A DNA stretch of 64,000 bases from Allium sativum (GCA_030737875.1 CM060920.1:482762861-482826860); one strand, 5' to 3'. Positions 1 to 12,503 are shown, counted from the stretch's first letter. The notes: generated by a model from the sequence alone, not told the origin. Made by a program: numbers and translations.

Positions 1-1885
1 CTTTGAAATCGAGTTGGAAAATAAGATTTTGGTGGAATGGTTAAGTGACAAACTCATATTATTCTAAGGTAAGAAAGTTTTCGATCAAGGTCTGAGAGGT
101 AAATAAAATACCCCAACTTGAACGGCTTCACTATTATCGAGGAATGATATTCGTTTGTGGTGAGTGCAAAGTGCTCCATACGAGAAATATTGAAATGAGT
201 ACGACGATTTGAATATAAGTGTTGGTTACAATGTAAATAAGAATTAAAGGTTGAATTACCACTTATTTTTAAAGAGGCCAAGTTATGCCAAGTACCGAAT
301 CAGCAAACTCGTTGTATTCACACTATTGTTATTTGATAGTTAAAACACCAACTATCAAAACTTGACCAATACGATTGTTGGTATGGAAAGACCGGAATCG
401 AATTTATATTCGAAAACCATTCCGGCCAACAAAAAAGTGAAGATATCAAAAGACGGTCGAGATGGAGCATTGAAGACCGTGGATCTTCATAAGCAGAAGA
501 ATTACTAAAAATCTCTGGTTTAGCGGCCAGAGATAAACTGTGGTTCTGTCGTGGTTGGAATCCACGGATTTGCAAGGACACCTCGCTACTGGTCCTTGGG
601 GTGATTCCTATATGAGATGCAATAGGAGGGTGCCTTCGGTTCATCCTGTTCCTGGATGACTTGTATGGACGGATGTCTGACAGAGTATTTCCAAAGGAAT
701 TACATGCGATGATTTCTCCAAACATACCATAGTTGTTTGGCGTAGAAATGATTATTCTCTAGCCATATAAACTAGATTATTTTTGTGGATGTCAATCAAG
801 TGTGATCTGGCGGATCTGATGATGTGGCATCCAAAGTGAAGGATGACCAGATGTTCTAAAGGGATTCTAGCCTCAAGCCTCATCAACCGGAAGATGACAA
901 AAATCGGGCAGCCAGCATGGCCATGTGGGTCTCTCATATTAAGGTGTATGATCACCTATCTAGAGAGATTCAATTTGCTTCTTTAATCTATATTCGATGT
1001 TGTCCCTATTCGGGAGGCGGTTGCTGATCCCAACCGTCGGTGATATACATTCGATACACTCAAGCGAAATGAGTGGTCGGTCATGTGTGGGCCGGGTTGC
1101 AAGACGTTCTTGTTGAACCAAGTGTATTCGTCTCTAGAGATACACGATCAGCAGGTGGTCCCATACCTTGTCAAAGTAGGAATCCAATCTCCAATAAGCG
1201 CCCGCGTTTTTGATTGTATACTATATATGTGGAGCGTGAGATGCAAGCGTTCCACTAGATTGATATTTACTTGTATTTAGACATTATTATAATATCACAA
1301 AAGATATTGGTTTCAAACCTGTTTTGGGTTATCATAAGGTAAAAACCGTCCGTGTTTATGTGTGGATTCGGTCTTACGATTATCCTTTTCTTTTGAAAAT
1401 ATTTTGAACTTTAATCATGATTGGATGATTTACCCTAAATACTATGCGAGTTTATCTCACTCTGGTTCACCAGACTGACCCGGTATTTTGTAAATGCTCG
1501 GGTTAGCCCGGGTTTCCAGATTCAGGTTGTTGAACACTACGAAAGGCGTGCTGGAGAAGTCCAAACATATTAGTGTTATTCCGCTGTGTTGTATAAGGGC
1601 AGATTATTATAACTGTCCAGGTGTGTTGATGTACTCTGATGCTTGTAAGTTTTATTTAAAAGCTCTCAATAAAGATTTATTTCCATATTATATTTTGTCT
1701 GCTACGATGTGAGACTTTGTGTTGTGTTCTTCTTCTTCTTCTACTCTTATATTTCTTTCTTTCTTATCTCACCCTCTAAATTCTTTCATTAACAATCCGG
1801 TGTTCTCGGTGTCTGAAGGGTCGACATGAGATACAATAAAGGTATTTATGTTGATTTTCGGGGCCGAAAACGCTGGGTCGTTACA
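1..1885 (+). mobile_element. 3' part of a giant LTR (I), family related to D/E/F/H
   Basis: The segment ends in GGGTCGTTACA, the terminal sequence shared by the giant LTRs here, and breaks straight into a gag sequence of opposite orientation at 1886. It matches D (about 49490-51314) and H (63060-64000) block by block: the 'ggtctgagaggta' block near 90, the TTGATAGTT hairpin (333-358), the CGGTTG hairpin (1016-1038), the CTCTAGAGATACAC block near 1131, an AATAAA at 1668-1673 and a pyrimidine-rich stretch before the end. No primer site follows the end, so it is a 3' LTR or a solo LTR. Its left part lies outside the window. The short frames in it are not supported as genes. Confidence 0.85.
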
Positions 1886-3169
1886 GATAGCTCGATCACA
1901 TTCTTAGACCTCTGGGCATGAAGATGGAACTGGTTTACGAATTTCTCACTCAATTCCCTGAAGCTGGATATTGACTGCGCTAGAAGGCGGGTAAACCACA
2001 ATAACGCCACATCTTCCAAGAATATAGGGAACGCTTTACATTTGACCGCGTCTGTAGCAGCAGCAGCATTCATTGACCAGGAGTACCGCATTAAATGCTG
2101 GATGGGGTCAGTCCTTCCCGTATAGCAATTCATGGTTCGCATATTGAAGCGCCTCGGGAATGTAACATCCAGTATGTCGTTAGTAAAAGGTGTGTTACTG
2201 CGGTCTATGCCCTAATCTTCATTCCTCTGTCCACGGCTATCTACCATGACTTTCCTAATCAATGCTTCAACCTCTGCATGGGTCAGGGTAGATTCGGGAT
2301 CAGCACTACTTGCCCGACGTCCTCCTCCGGCGTTTCTTTGACGTGCTACTATAAAATCTGGGCCCTGAGCAGAACTCCCTTGCCCCCTGTTTCCGCGGTC
2401 GATCACGCGACGAGTAGGAGGCATGCCATTCCTTGGTGGTAGAACAGGTTCATTTAAGTTGCGGTTACTAGTTCCCTGATTAAATGCCTCCTCTTCAAGA
2501 GACGGAAGTGACCCAAATCGAAGTCGTTCTATGTTTTCGGGCCTTTCTAACGGGGGCCATCGTTGGTTCCTTCGGGGCTCTTCAGATGACGATGTATGTT
2601 CCGGAGAGAAAGGGTGAGCTAGAGGTGGCGAAACCTACCTTTGAATATCTTCAATTCTCCGGCCTAAGGCAGTAATATTTTGACGCAGTAACGAGCTCTC
2701 CTGCCTTTGAGCAGGCAGTTCATCGGTTTGCCTATCCAATGCTTCAAGTATTCGAGTTAAATGTCCCTTGGTAACTGGGGCAGAAGGGTCAAATTGATCA
2801 TCAACATTCTCTCTTATACGTAAAGAGCTTGAGCCAGGTCGAGCAGATGTACCAGCATGAGCCATAACCTCCTTTCCGGGTCGGGTCGTAGTCTGCTTGT
2901 CTCTTTGGATCGCGGAATCCTTACCTCGGTGGCTCGGAGCGCCCCACCTGGGACCGGATCGTGGAAGTGTTGGGGGGACGGTTCGTGACGAGGTCGTGGG
3001 AGCGAGTGGTAACTCTTTCAGCTGGTTGGATCGTGATCCCCTCAACGGATCGGTTCGCCCCCTCTTCTCGGCGATCCGAGAGCTCCTCCTCGACCTGCTC
3101 ATGCACACTTTCTTCAATTGCTTCGTTTGCTTGCGAAGCTCGTACTTCCTTAGACTTCTTTCCAGCCAT
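1886..3169 (-). pseudogene. gag: Broken gag of the Tat-like element
   Basis: Translation on the minus strand from 3169 gives a basic and acidic N-terminus (MAGKKSKEV...), then moves to a second frame near 3050-2930. That frame is followed to 1886 but is interrupted by several stops, including near 2635 and 2212. The best-preserved part (2142-1890) has the capsid-type signature of plant gypsy gag: YTGRTDP, HLMRY, CKAFPIFL, LLWFTRL and SISSFRELSEKFVNQF. The product would form the particle shell. The frame is cut at 1886 by LTR I, and what follows in the same frame is LTR sequence. No zinc knuckle, protease or polymerase is present in the window for this element. Confidence 0.8.
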
Positions 3170-3305
3170 AATATCTGAACTTAGCTAAAATCTTCAAAAA
3201 CTGAAACAATGGAGTTTTGGACTGTTTTCTTCGGACTTGAGTATCCAAACAACGGAACAACAATCCAATACACTGAGGATTCATTTCTCAGTGAAAGCAC
3301 CAAAA
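3170..3305 (-). other. Leader and probable primer-binding region of the Tat-like element
   Basis: The stretch directly inside the minus-strand LTR end reads TTTTGGTGCTTTCACTGAGA, the usual position of a primer-binding site for this group. I did not assign the tRNA with confidence. Nothing else is recognisable before the gag ATG at 3169. Confidence 0.5.
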
Positions 3306-3993
3306 TGTTAATCCAAAATTGGCTCTAACACCCAAGTTTTTCAATTATGAAGAAATTAATATCAGAAAAAATACTAGAAAATCAGAAAAGAAACGAGATT
3401 TATAGTGGTTCGGCGTTAATGAGCCTACGTCCACTTTATATCTTTGATTATACTTAGAATCAGAGTACAATCGATGATTTATCCCTCAATCTCACTCTTA
3501 CAATGTTTATTCACTCAATAATTTCGAGACAACCCTGAATAATAATGAAGATGTAATAATGGTGGATTCAGAACTCATAATTGCCAAAAAGATCCTCCAA
3601 AATACCAAGTTCTGGGCTATTTGTAGGTGATTCCTTCAGGTGGATCGCGGTCATACGTGGCACACATCTCGAGAATCTCGGACTGGTTCGTGGCTTGATA
3701 GAGAATTGGTCAATATGACAGTTGTGGACAGATGTCACGAGATCCAACATTCTCGGATCGTGGTGGACTTAGTCACAGCCTTCACCACGTCTTTTGGGCC
3801 TGGATCGGATCGGGTAGAAGAGGAGAGGACGGATCGGATCGGGGGGACATGGGGGAGATCGCGAGCTGGAGGAAGCATCACGAACCGATGTAAGAGGAGC
3901 GATCGCGACCGAGTCTTCATGGATCAAAGGCATGAGGCATCATGTTTTCTTTGTGTGTGAACCTTGGTGGCTTGATCGAAAAGCTAGCCAACA
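3306..3993 (-). repeat. 5' LTR of the Tat-like element (688 bp)
   Basis: On the minus strand it starts TGTTGGCTAGC and ends GATTAACA, so it has the TG...CA ends of an LTR. A TATA-like CTACAAATAG lies near 3627-3618. A stretch near 3440-3400 (GTGGACGTAGGCTCATTAAC, then a GAACCAC box) resembles the R/U5 region of many plant LTRs. It contains no coding sequence. Confidence 0.75.
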
Positions 3994-6451
3994 ACATTAA
4001 ATTATCGTAAATTTTGTAATTACAATAACGGTTGCATACGTATACAGAACCAGACGAAACCAATCATCCTGGAATCGTAGCAGAAAAATCAACCTTGTAG
4101 AACTAATTTGCTGAGAATGGAGCTATTCGAATTTCATGATAAAATCAAACGCTTGTTTGATTGTAGACAAAATAAAAGCCTAACCGTCTACTGCAAACCA
4201 AGGTGAGTAAACTCACTAACTCCGTTTCGTTTATATCTTGATATAAATAAGTTTTAAATTTAATTACAGTAATTTTATATTGTGTGATGATTGTTTGGAT
4301 GAATGGTTGGTAAAATGGTCGAAATGGTTGATATAGTCATATCGTTGATCGATTATTTCTGTTTACTATGATATTTCATATTTATGTGAATTAAATGTAG
4401 ATTAAATCTGTAGATGCAGGGAAATAGGTTGGAGGGATCCAACTTGATTCCTCAACATTTATATTATTGTTTGTTATTCAGTGTGATATATACGGTGATT
4501 GTTTATGCTGTGTCGAATTACCATGGCCTTAGAATTTTTGCATTTAATACCGAAATATATTTTCGAATGTAGAAAATAATTTGGAGATTTAAAAAGAAAA
4601 TTTATTTTCAAATTAGAAATTCAATTCCGAATAGATTTGAGAGTAGGAACTTTTTCTAATGAATAAAACAAGTAGTTAAATATATAAACGACATTTATGG
4701 CTAAAGGGAAATAATTATTTTTGGAATTAATATTTGGCTTGAAATCGGTATTTTATTATCGAACGAAAAATTGTTAGAAAGTTTTAAAGGGAGATTTTAA
4801 ATAGAAATATGTTTTTAATAAATAAATTGAGAAGATTAAATTATGAATGACATTTTAAATTCAGTAAAATATTGATAGTAGAATAAATTGAATTTATATG
4901 GAAAAGTAAAAAATAGGTTTTGAAACAAATATTTGAAATTGGATTTAAATTTAGTAGTTATAAAAGAAATTGTGAACGAGATTATAAATATTTGGAAAAA
5001 AATGAGATTTATTATGGATTGATTTTAAATAGAAGTTATAGATGAAATTTGGATTTAAAATGATAAAGTCAAATGGATTTGATTGTATATAAGAGAAATA
5101 TAGTCACGGTTAAAGTGAATAATGGTTTAAATGAAATATTTTGCAAATGAATATCTTTGAAGGAAATTTAGATTTGAAATGTGAAACCAGATTGGAAATT
5201 GAATGAAAGGGAAATGGTTAATCATTTCAAAAGAAAACGATGAGTTTTATTTCACAATTCGGAATATTAAATAAAGTGTGATAACGTTTTGTAGGCTAGA
5301 ATGGTTATAAAGGAATTTGGAAATTATTTGGAAGGGATAATTTCAAAAGTGAATTTGGAATTTGAATTAACCTAAAATGATAGATAAATTCCGATGTTCG
5401 GAGTATAATCGAATATTGATTATTTGAGAGAGAGTTATTTGTTGGAATTCGATTATATCGAATTTAGGGAAGTAGTTATTTTTACTTTCTGTTTTGAATC
5501 AAATCTATTTATTTATTTATTGAATTAATAAGTACAAGTTATATTATTTGGGAACAATGATTATAACGCTACCCTTATAAATCTAAATAGCGATTATAAT
5601 GCTACAGTTATCATAAATGTTTTATAAATCTAAACAGCGATTTTATCGCTGTTGTTATAATAAATGTTTTGTAATTCTAAACAGCGATTTCAGCGCTATC
5701 ATTATAATAAATGTTTTGTAAATATAAACAGCGATTTTAGCGTTGTTGTTATAATAAATGTTTTGTAAATCTATACAGCGATTTTAACGCTGCCGTTATA
5801 ATAAATGACTTGTAGATCAAATATTGAGAAACAGCGATTATAACGCTACCGTTCTATTCAATGTTTTTCCATAAAAGAAGTGTATTCTTAGATTGAACCT
5901 GAGAGTCACGTAAGCGATATTTTGTTTGAAGTTGTGATCTTTGGCCATTTCAAAGTTGAGAATGTTGTTCAGTTAAGGTCTGAGAGCTAATTATACCCCA
6001 ACTTGATTGACTTCATGATTGATGGAGAAATGGTTAAGGTTCGATAGTGAAGATTAGTTAGCAATATGGTTAGTTGATAAATGATTAATGGTTTGAGTAA
6101 TAATAATATTGTTTTATAACATCGCGTTAATTTAAAGGATTTTTGAGATGATTTCCCCAAATAAAGTGAGAAATATTTTCTACACATAGGAAATGAAATG
6201 AATTGGTCAATGAGAAATTATGAAATGCAAGATGGAAAAAATTTCCGATCTTAATAAGGTATATTTTCTGAATATAGAAAATAAGGATTCATGAATATTT
6301 AGAAATGTTTTTCTAACCGGAATAAGAGATATTTTCTCGAATAAAGAAATTAGAATACTGGAAATGTATTTTCAAGAATCGAGAAAGACAATTGAATTTT
6401 GAAAGAATCTAGAAGTGGGGAAATGGGAATGGGAAATGATAATATAATACG
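3994..6451 (+). repeat. Element E 5' LTR, segment 1
   Basis: It is collinear with 55422-57868 in the E 3' LTR. A 300-bp sample (4021-4320) shows about 20 differences by eye, 6-7%. It carries a splice-donor-like AAG|GTGAGT (GT at 4203), the block 'gttggagggatcc' near 4430, an AT-rich non-coding stretch and a 47-bp minisatellite (5550-5860). It ends at the ATACG duplication caused by LTR F. No gene is seen. Confidence 0.88.
5550..5860 (+). repeat. 47-bp minisatellite with a hairpin in each unit (E 5' LTR)
   Basis: The ACAGCGA-type core recurs at 5587, 5634, 5681, 5728 and 5775, exactly 47 bp apart, with degenerate units at both ends. The core is a short inverted repeat, for example ACAGCGA-tttta-TCGCTGT at 5634. 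The rest of the unit is AT-rich (ataataaatgttttgtaaat). The same array is in the sister LTR at 56969-57290. Confidence 0.9.
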
Positions 6452-7523
6452 TGTAATGACCCGCATTTTCCCAGGGGTATAATTAATTTATTTAATTATT
6501 TAAAACAGTGATATAGTAAATTAAATAGTGATTTAATTAAATAATATGGAATATTTAATTAAATTAAATAATAGAATGATATATTTAATTCTGAAATAAT
6601 CAAAAATATTGGAAATCACAATATTCTATGAACACGGTCGTCCCTTAGATTTAATTCAGCTTAGATTTGAATTATATTGACGAGTATATTCAATCGACGT
6701 CAGTTTGAACGTAGAATTATAATATAATTAAAACAGAGCTCGAAATGACGCTGCAGTTCGCTATTTGGCGATTTGAACTTCAACTGAATGTACATGGTCC
6801 GTTTCAAGTCGGATTTCTATGAAACAAGAAACGAGTGGAGCTGGTGGAGTATATCTTTCTAGTGGAAGAGAAAAATCGGGATTTCATCATGTAGATTTTA
6901 ATTCACGTCCAAATCAAATTTTAGAAAAGTCGCTGTGGAATTCCTTTATAATTTATAAAGGAATTATTTATATTTTAAAAAGGGAATTTCAATATAAATC
7001 GAATATCGGGTTGACCCAGATTGAAATATCGAGTTAGAAATCAATATAGGATTTTTCTGAAGCTGTATGGTATTCCACTGTGAATATATACGATAATATA
7101 AATTTATTTATATTTAAATATATTTTTATATTTATATGGGCTATTCAAAGCGTTAAAAATAGCCACTTTTGCAAACGAAGTCGGAATTCGACGAAACCAG
7201 TTTTGTTGGGTCCGCAATGTCAAATTATTGTTAGATTCCAAGTTCCGTGATTTTTAGAGTCACTGTGTGGTCGTACGGATTTTTAGAGTGAAAAACAATC
7301 AGTATTTTGACAGTTAAAAATACGCTGTGTGAGCATACGGAGTCGGAATTAGACGAAACTAGTTTCGTTGGGACCGTAATGTCGAACTCTAGCTACATGT
7401 CCAATTTCGTGATTTTTGGGTGTCGTATGTAATCATGAGAATTTTTAAAAGCAAAATGAATATATAAATAAGCATATACCAGGAATATTCCTTTTAGAAA
7501 ATATCTAGATATTTATATTTGCC

Positions 7524-7531
7524 TATAAATA
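7524..7531 (+). promoter_or_regulatory. TATA box of LTR F
   Basis: TATAAATA, about 1.07 kb into the LTR, followed by a pyrimidine-rich, less AT-biased stretch. The same octamer marks the probable promoters of D (47477), H (59885) and the Tekay-like element (12415). Confidence 0.6.
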
Positions 7532-7666
7532 CCATCCTTAACTCACATTCTAACCTAATTCATTCTCTCCACAAGTCAACGAAGTATTGGCGCCTTCAAA
7601 ATAAGAACACAGCCAACATTCGATCAATTGTAAATCAAATAAAAATGTATAAAATCCGAGACATGT

Positions 7667-7756
7667 CATTATATATATATATATATATGTCATTATATAT
7701 ATATAAAGTGATTTCAAAAATTATATATATATATATGTCATTATATATATATACAA
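7667..7756 (+). repeat. TA-rich tandem duplications
   Basis: The unit 'atgtcattatatatatata' occurs three times, separated by (TA)n and one unique 'aaagtgatttcaaaaa' stretch. It lies just downstream of the F promoter. Confidence 0.8.
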
Positions 7757-8467
7757 GCCGTTGAATATTTATATATTGATTCTGCTATCAGAATAATTTA
7801 TATTGAACTGAAAGTGATGATAATCATATTGTGTAACATCTGTGGATGCAGGGAGACAGGTTGGAGGAATCCTACTGGATTCCTCAACAGTTATTTTATT
7901 GTTTTTCATATATTGTTATATGATGTGATATAAAATCTGTGGGTGATTATATGTGCTTGGACGATATTGAACATCGTGATTTGATATGATTGAATACTAT
8001 AACATACCGAAATGTTGATAAGGGGATTTTCAAAGTGATATTGAAAATAGAATAATTATAAAATGGTATATTTATAAATAAGAGATATTTATAAAGTGGA
8101 ATATTTATAAATAAGAAATGTTTATAAATTGGAATATTTATAAATAGGAGATATTCAAAAAGGAAATAATTACAAACCATTTTCTTTTTGAATGAAAAGG
8201 CCTGTGTGGCGGGTTTGGGGATTTTCCCGATGCTCCCGTTACAAAGGAGGTTATGGCGAATTTTTCAGAGAATTTAAGGAGTTAGAATATTTCAAGAATA
8301 AATTTGAAAAGGAAATATTTGTAAATCATTTACAAATAGAATTGAAAAGGAAACGTTATAAAAAGGAAATCATTTTTAAAGTGTAGAACCGTTATTTAAA
8401 AGTAAATCTTTTCAAATGAATAAAACATTGTTAAAAAAGGAAATCTTTATAAAGTGAATAAAGTAAA

Positions 8468-9778
8468 TCGAATATGGTATTCGAAAGGAGTTAAATCGAA
8501 TATGGTATTCGAAGGGAGTAAATCTAATATGGTATTCGAAAGTTAGTAAAACGAATATGCTATTCGAAAGGGGTTAGTCGAGTCGAGTTAGTTGAATAGA
8601 GTTAACTAGTTCAGTAGAGTTAACCAGTTCAGTAGAGTTAACCAGTTCAATAGAGTTAACCAGTGAGTTAAGTAAGTCAAGTTGACCAGTGATTTAAGTA
8701 AGTCAAGTTAATCAGTTGGAGTTAATCGATTCGAGTTAAGATTTTCGAGTTTATAATCGAGTTAAGTTATCGAATACCACTTATTCGAAGTAGAAGTTAT
8801 CAAATATAGTTATTTGAGATAGAGTTAGTCAAACAGAGTTATTCAGGATAAGTTGCCATCTCGTACGACTGCTAGCGTAATTCGCAGGGCTGTAAATAGC
8901 CCATGGCGGTCGGTGTTTCCTGAGGGAGTCAGGCGTAACCATTGTGATCGCTGCGATCTAGAGTCAAGCGAATGAAGTTAATCGAATATAGTTTATTCGA
9001 CAGGAGTTAAGTGAATTAGTTAAGTGAATTGGTTAAGTTAACCAAAGTGAATTAATCGAGTTAAGTTCTTGAGTTAGATTATCGAGATAAGTGAGTCGAG
9101 TTAAGTTCGTCGAGTTAAATTAATCGATGTTAGTTTCATAGAAAGGAGTTAATCGATGTTAGTTTCATCGAAAGGAGTATCGATGTTAGTTTCATCGAAG
9201 GGAGTTATCAATTAGTTAAATCGAAAGGAGTTATCGATTAGTTAAATCGAAAGGAGTTATCGAATTTAGTTATTCGAAAAGGAGTTATCGATTTGTTAAA
9301 TCGAAAGGGAAGATTATCGAATATCGTTTATTCGAGAGGAGATTATCGAATGTAGTTTATTCGAGGGAGTTATCGATTAGTTAAATCTAAAGGAGATATC
9401 GATTAGTTAAATCGAAAGGAGTTATCGAATTTAGTTATTCGAAAAGGAGTTATCAATTTGTTAAATCGAAAGGGAAGATTATCGAATATCGTTTATTCGA
9501 GAGGAGATTATCGAATGTAGTTTATTCGAAGGAGTTATCGATTATTAGTTAATCGAAGTGAGTTATAGAATATTAGTTAAATCGAAGGAGTTATCGAATA
9601 TAGTTTATTCGATGGAGTTAATCGATTAGAGTTAAATCAAAGGAGTTAATCGAATATAGTTTATTCGTATAGAGAAAAGGAGTTAATCGAATATAGTTTA
9701 TTCGAATAGAGTAAATGAGTTAATCGAATATAGTTTATTCGAATAGAGTTAGAGGAGTTATCGAATATAGTTATTCGA
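8468..9778 (+). repeat. Minisatellite of palindromic TCGA...TCGA units (LTR F)
   Basis: Dozens of 25-35-bp units follow the pattern TCGA-arm, a GTTA-like spacer, complementary arm-TCGA, then AAGGAGTTA. The arms differ between units but remain complementary: TCGAATA/TATTCGA (8468), TCGATG/CATCGA (about 9124-9200), TCGATTT/AAATCGA (about 9290) and TCGATT/AATCGA (about 9230). A non-palindromic interval (about 8570-9110) contains 'gagttaaccagttcagta' repeats and an unrelated GC-richer stretch at 8855-8970. Confidence 0.85.
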
Positions 9779-10090
9779 CAGGAGTTACGTGAATTAGTTA
9801 AGTTAAACTAAGTGAATTAGTTAAGTGAATTGGTTAAGCTAACCAAAGTGAATTAGTCGAGTTAATCAAAGCGATTAGTTCAGTTAATCGAGATAAGTAA
9901 ATCAAGTTAGGTTAATCGAGTTGAATTAGTCAGTCGAGTTAATAAATTGAGTTAGTCAAACCAAGTAAAACCAGTTAGAGTTAATTAATTAAGGTTGACC
10001 AGTTAGAGTTGATCGGTTAGAATTAACCAGTTAGAGTTAATCAATCAGAGTTAATCAAATAGAGTTAAGTAAAATTAGAACTGACTAGAG
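9779..10090 (+). repeat. Degenerate GTTAA/AGTTAATC short repeats (LTR F)
   Basis: Loosely periodic 'gtgaattagttaagt' and 'cagttagagttaatc' units continue the minisatellite without the clear palindromes. The sequence then returns to LTR sequence alignable with E and D. Confidence 0.7.
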
Positions 10091-11967
10091 ATTAGTAAAT
10101 TGAATGGTTTTCTAAGTGCCTATCTGATGTTGGTTTCGGCCTTCGGGATTAATACTTAGGGAATTGTTCTCATACTAGTTCACAGTCAGGGACTGATAGT
10201 TGGGGAAGAGTAGTGATTTGCAAATAAGCAAATGGAAAACGTTTTCCAGTGTTAATAACATATATTTTCTAAACATAGAAAATAAGGCAATGTGAATATA
10301 TATATAGATATATGTTGATGATTTACCGATATAATTTCCATCTGGAAATAATATCGTTGTTTGCACACTTGTTTTTCTTTGATGGTTAAATCACAGACTA
10401 TCAAAGTTTTGACCATTTTAACGTTGTTAATATGGAGAGACCGGTTGGATTATTATCCGAAGAACCACTCTGTATTGGCATAAGCGTTGCGAATCATATA
10501 CGGCAAAGATAATTGAAGACGGAGTAAAATGGAAGGGATATTGTATAAGTCTTAGATAATAGTGACTAAGATGGATATACTGAATAGTGCCTTCGGTTTG
10601 TCCAGTCCCAGGACATCTTGTATGGACGAAGGTCTGACAGAGTATATCCAATAGATCGCGTAAGTTGATCTGTTCAAACGTATTCACGTTTGGTGGCGGA
10701 GGAATTCGTTTCTCTTAGCTGTATACCCGTGTTATTTTTGGATAAGTCAATTTGTGATTTGGCGGGTATGACGATGTGACATTTTAAGTGAATGAAGATG
10801 GATGTCTGACAGAGTATTTCCAGAAATGTCACGTACATTGATTTCTTCAACCGTACCAAGAGTGGAAGCGGAGAAGGAAACTTCTTTTAGCTGACACGTA
10901 ATGTACTGTTGTAAACGTCAATTAGTGATTTTGATGGATTTGACAATGTAGCATTCGAAGTGAATCTGATGTAATGATAAAGCGTAGCTTCTAGCCTCAT
11001 CAACCGGTAAATGACAAAATAGGGCAGGCAGCATGGCTAAGTCGGTCGCACCGAAGTAGGGTGTATAATCACCTATCTAGAGAATATTCATGTGTTTCTT
11101 AAATCTATCAATGTCGTCCCATATATATACGGGAACGGTTGCTGATCCCAACCGTTGGTGATGTACATTCGATACACTCAAGCGAAATGAGTTGTCGGTC
11201 ATGTGTGGCTGAGTTACAAGATGTTCTTGTTGAACTCCAGTGTATCGTTCCTAGAGTACACTGATCGGAAGGTGGTTCCATACCTTGTCATAGTTGGAAA
11301 TCCATTACCCAATACGTGCTTGCGATTTTGATTGTATACCATATATGCAGATCGTGAGATGAAAGCGTTTCTGCTAGATGATTATTATATTGTGGTTGAT
11401 AGACATTATTGTAATATCAAAAGGTTTTGATATAAAGATATTTTGGATTCTCATAAGGGAAAAACCCGTTCCGTTCTGCGGCGTGGTCTTCTGAGATATC
11501 GTTTACTTGTTCATATACCTGTTTAAACTGTTTTACTCACACCAGTCCCATGACTGACCTGGAGTTTACTTTGTTGTTTTCCCTAAACTCTTGGGTGCCT
11601 AAATTTGTACGGGCAGTCAAGTAGTCGGGTTTTACATATATACTTGGAGAGCTTGGAGCAGGAGGCTTCAAGATCATATAGCTATAGTTATTTCCGCTGT
11701 GTTGTAAGTGATGTACTCTGATAAGTGCTATTGTATACATAACTGTTATATTTCAAAGTTATGTTATCTATTATATGTTATTCGTTCTGCTGTTAGGTTC
11801 GTGTTACTCTGATGTTGTGTTCTTCTTCTTCTTCTATTCTAATTTTCTATCTTATCTATTCTCACCCTCTAATTTCTTTCATTAATTACCAGGATTTTTC
11901 GATGTTTTGGTTATCAACATCGAGCTTATGTCGATAACCAAAGTCGCCGAAAATCCGGGTCGTTACA

Positions 11968-12054
11968 ATACGGAATTTATAAAAAAAGGGGCCAGTGTTG
12001 TTTGATGTTTGATCGGTAGAATTTCCAATTGGAAATAGGACCATTAATTGTATG
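11968..12054 (+). repeat. Element E 5' LTR, segment 2
   Basis: An 87-bp remnant between F and the Tekay-like element, collinear with 57864-57950 in the E 3' LTR. It starts with the second ATACG of F and ends with the first GTATG of the Tekay-like element. Confidence 0.9.
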
Positions 12055-12145
12055 TGTAACACCCCGTAATTTTATAACATTAAAATTCACAAATTAAAGT
12101 ATACTTAATTTTTTGAAAAGAATGAAGTGAAATGGGTTGCGCAGA

Positions 12146-12182
<37 letters not shown>

Positions 12183-12414
12183 TAAAAATTAAATAAATAA
12201 ATATGCGAAAAAGTTCAAAACAACGAATTGGGAGGGGGAATAACCGAACCAACCCATTTTTGAGGTCGACCCGAGCCTTGCTGGGTCGACTAGGGGTTAA
12301 TCCAGGGTGTTTGGCTGTCAACCCGTGGGCCGATTCGCTCAAATGCAGATTTTGCATTTGATTGGTTCTCATGGTTCAGGGTTAATCTAATGGTCCTAAA
12401 TAACTTCCTACACC

Positions 12415-12422
12415 TATAAATA
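12415..12422 (+). promoter_or_regulatory. TATA box in the Tekay-like 5' LTR
   Basis: TATAAATA about 360 bp into the LTR, followed by CCTAATGCTAACCCTAAACC, a telobox-like stretch common just downstream of plant promoters. The repeat copy is at 20395-20402. Transcription should start roughly 30 bp downstream. Confidence 0.65.
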
Positions 12423-12473
12423 CATCCTAATGCTAACCCTAAACCTAATTAAAATAGAATAGTTACCGTCGCC

Positions 12474-12503
12474 ATGGAAATCAATGGAGCCGCCGCCAAC
12501 TAA
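12474..12503 (+). promoter_or_regulatory. Nine-codon upstream ORF in the LTR leader
   Basis: The ATG sits in a strong context (GCCATGG) and is followed by eight codons and TAA; the peptide is MEINGAAAN. It lies between the TATA box and the putative splice donor, so both spliced and unspliced leaders would carry it. The 3' LTR copy (20454-20483) is identical. Its effect on gag translation is inferred from position only. Confidence 0.5.

Larger units (their letters stand above)
1886..3993 (-). mobile_element. Tat-lineage Ty3/gypsy element, truncated by LTR I
   Basis: Read on the minus strand this is an LTR (3993-3306), a short leader, and a decayed gag that stops where LTR I was inserted at 1886. 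The rest of the element lies left of the window. The right flank ACATT (3994-3998) is inferred to be one copy of the target duplication: the sister E LTR at 55422-55426 reads through the same site without an insertion. The gag type and an LTR beginning TGTTGGCTAGC point to the non-chromodomain Tat branch; the lineage is inferred from sequence memory, not a tree. Confidence 0.8.
6452..11967 (+). mobile_element. Solo giant LTR F (5516 bp)
   Basis: It runs from TGTAATGACCCGC to CCGGGTCGTTACA with perfect 5-bp flanking repeats ATACG (6447-6451 and 11968-11972). The E 3' LTR at 57864-57868 shows the uninterrupted site. There is no internal region or second LTR, so it is a solo LTR left by LTR-LTR recombination or an equivalent loss. 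It holds a TATAAATA (7524-7531), TA-rich duplications, a long minisatellite region (8468-10090), the family hairpins (10377-10406, 11133-11155) and an acceptor-like GTACGGGCAG ending at 11616. No coding region is seen. Confidence 0.93.

Noticed and set aside
2095..3188. Plus-strand frames across 2095-3188 as host genes
   Set aside because: The minus strand carries a clear gag; the plus frames are its shadows and have no domain.
8468..9778. CRISPR-like array of palindromic repeats
   Set aside because: The units vary, there are no constant repeat and unique spacer pairs, and the DNA is plant retrotransposon LTR. It is a minisatellite.
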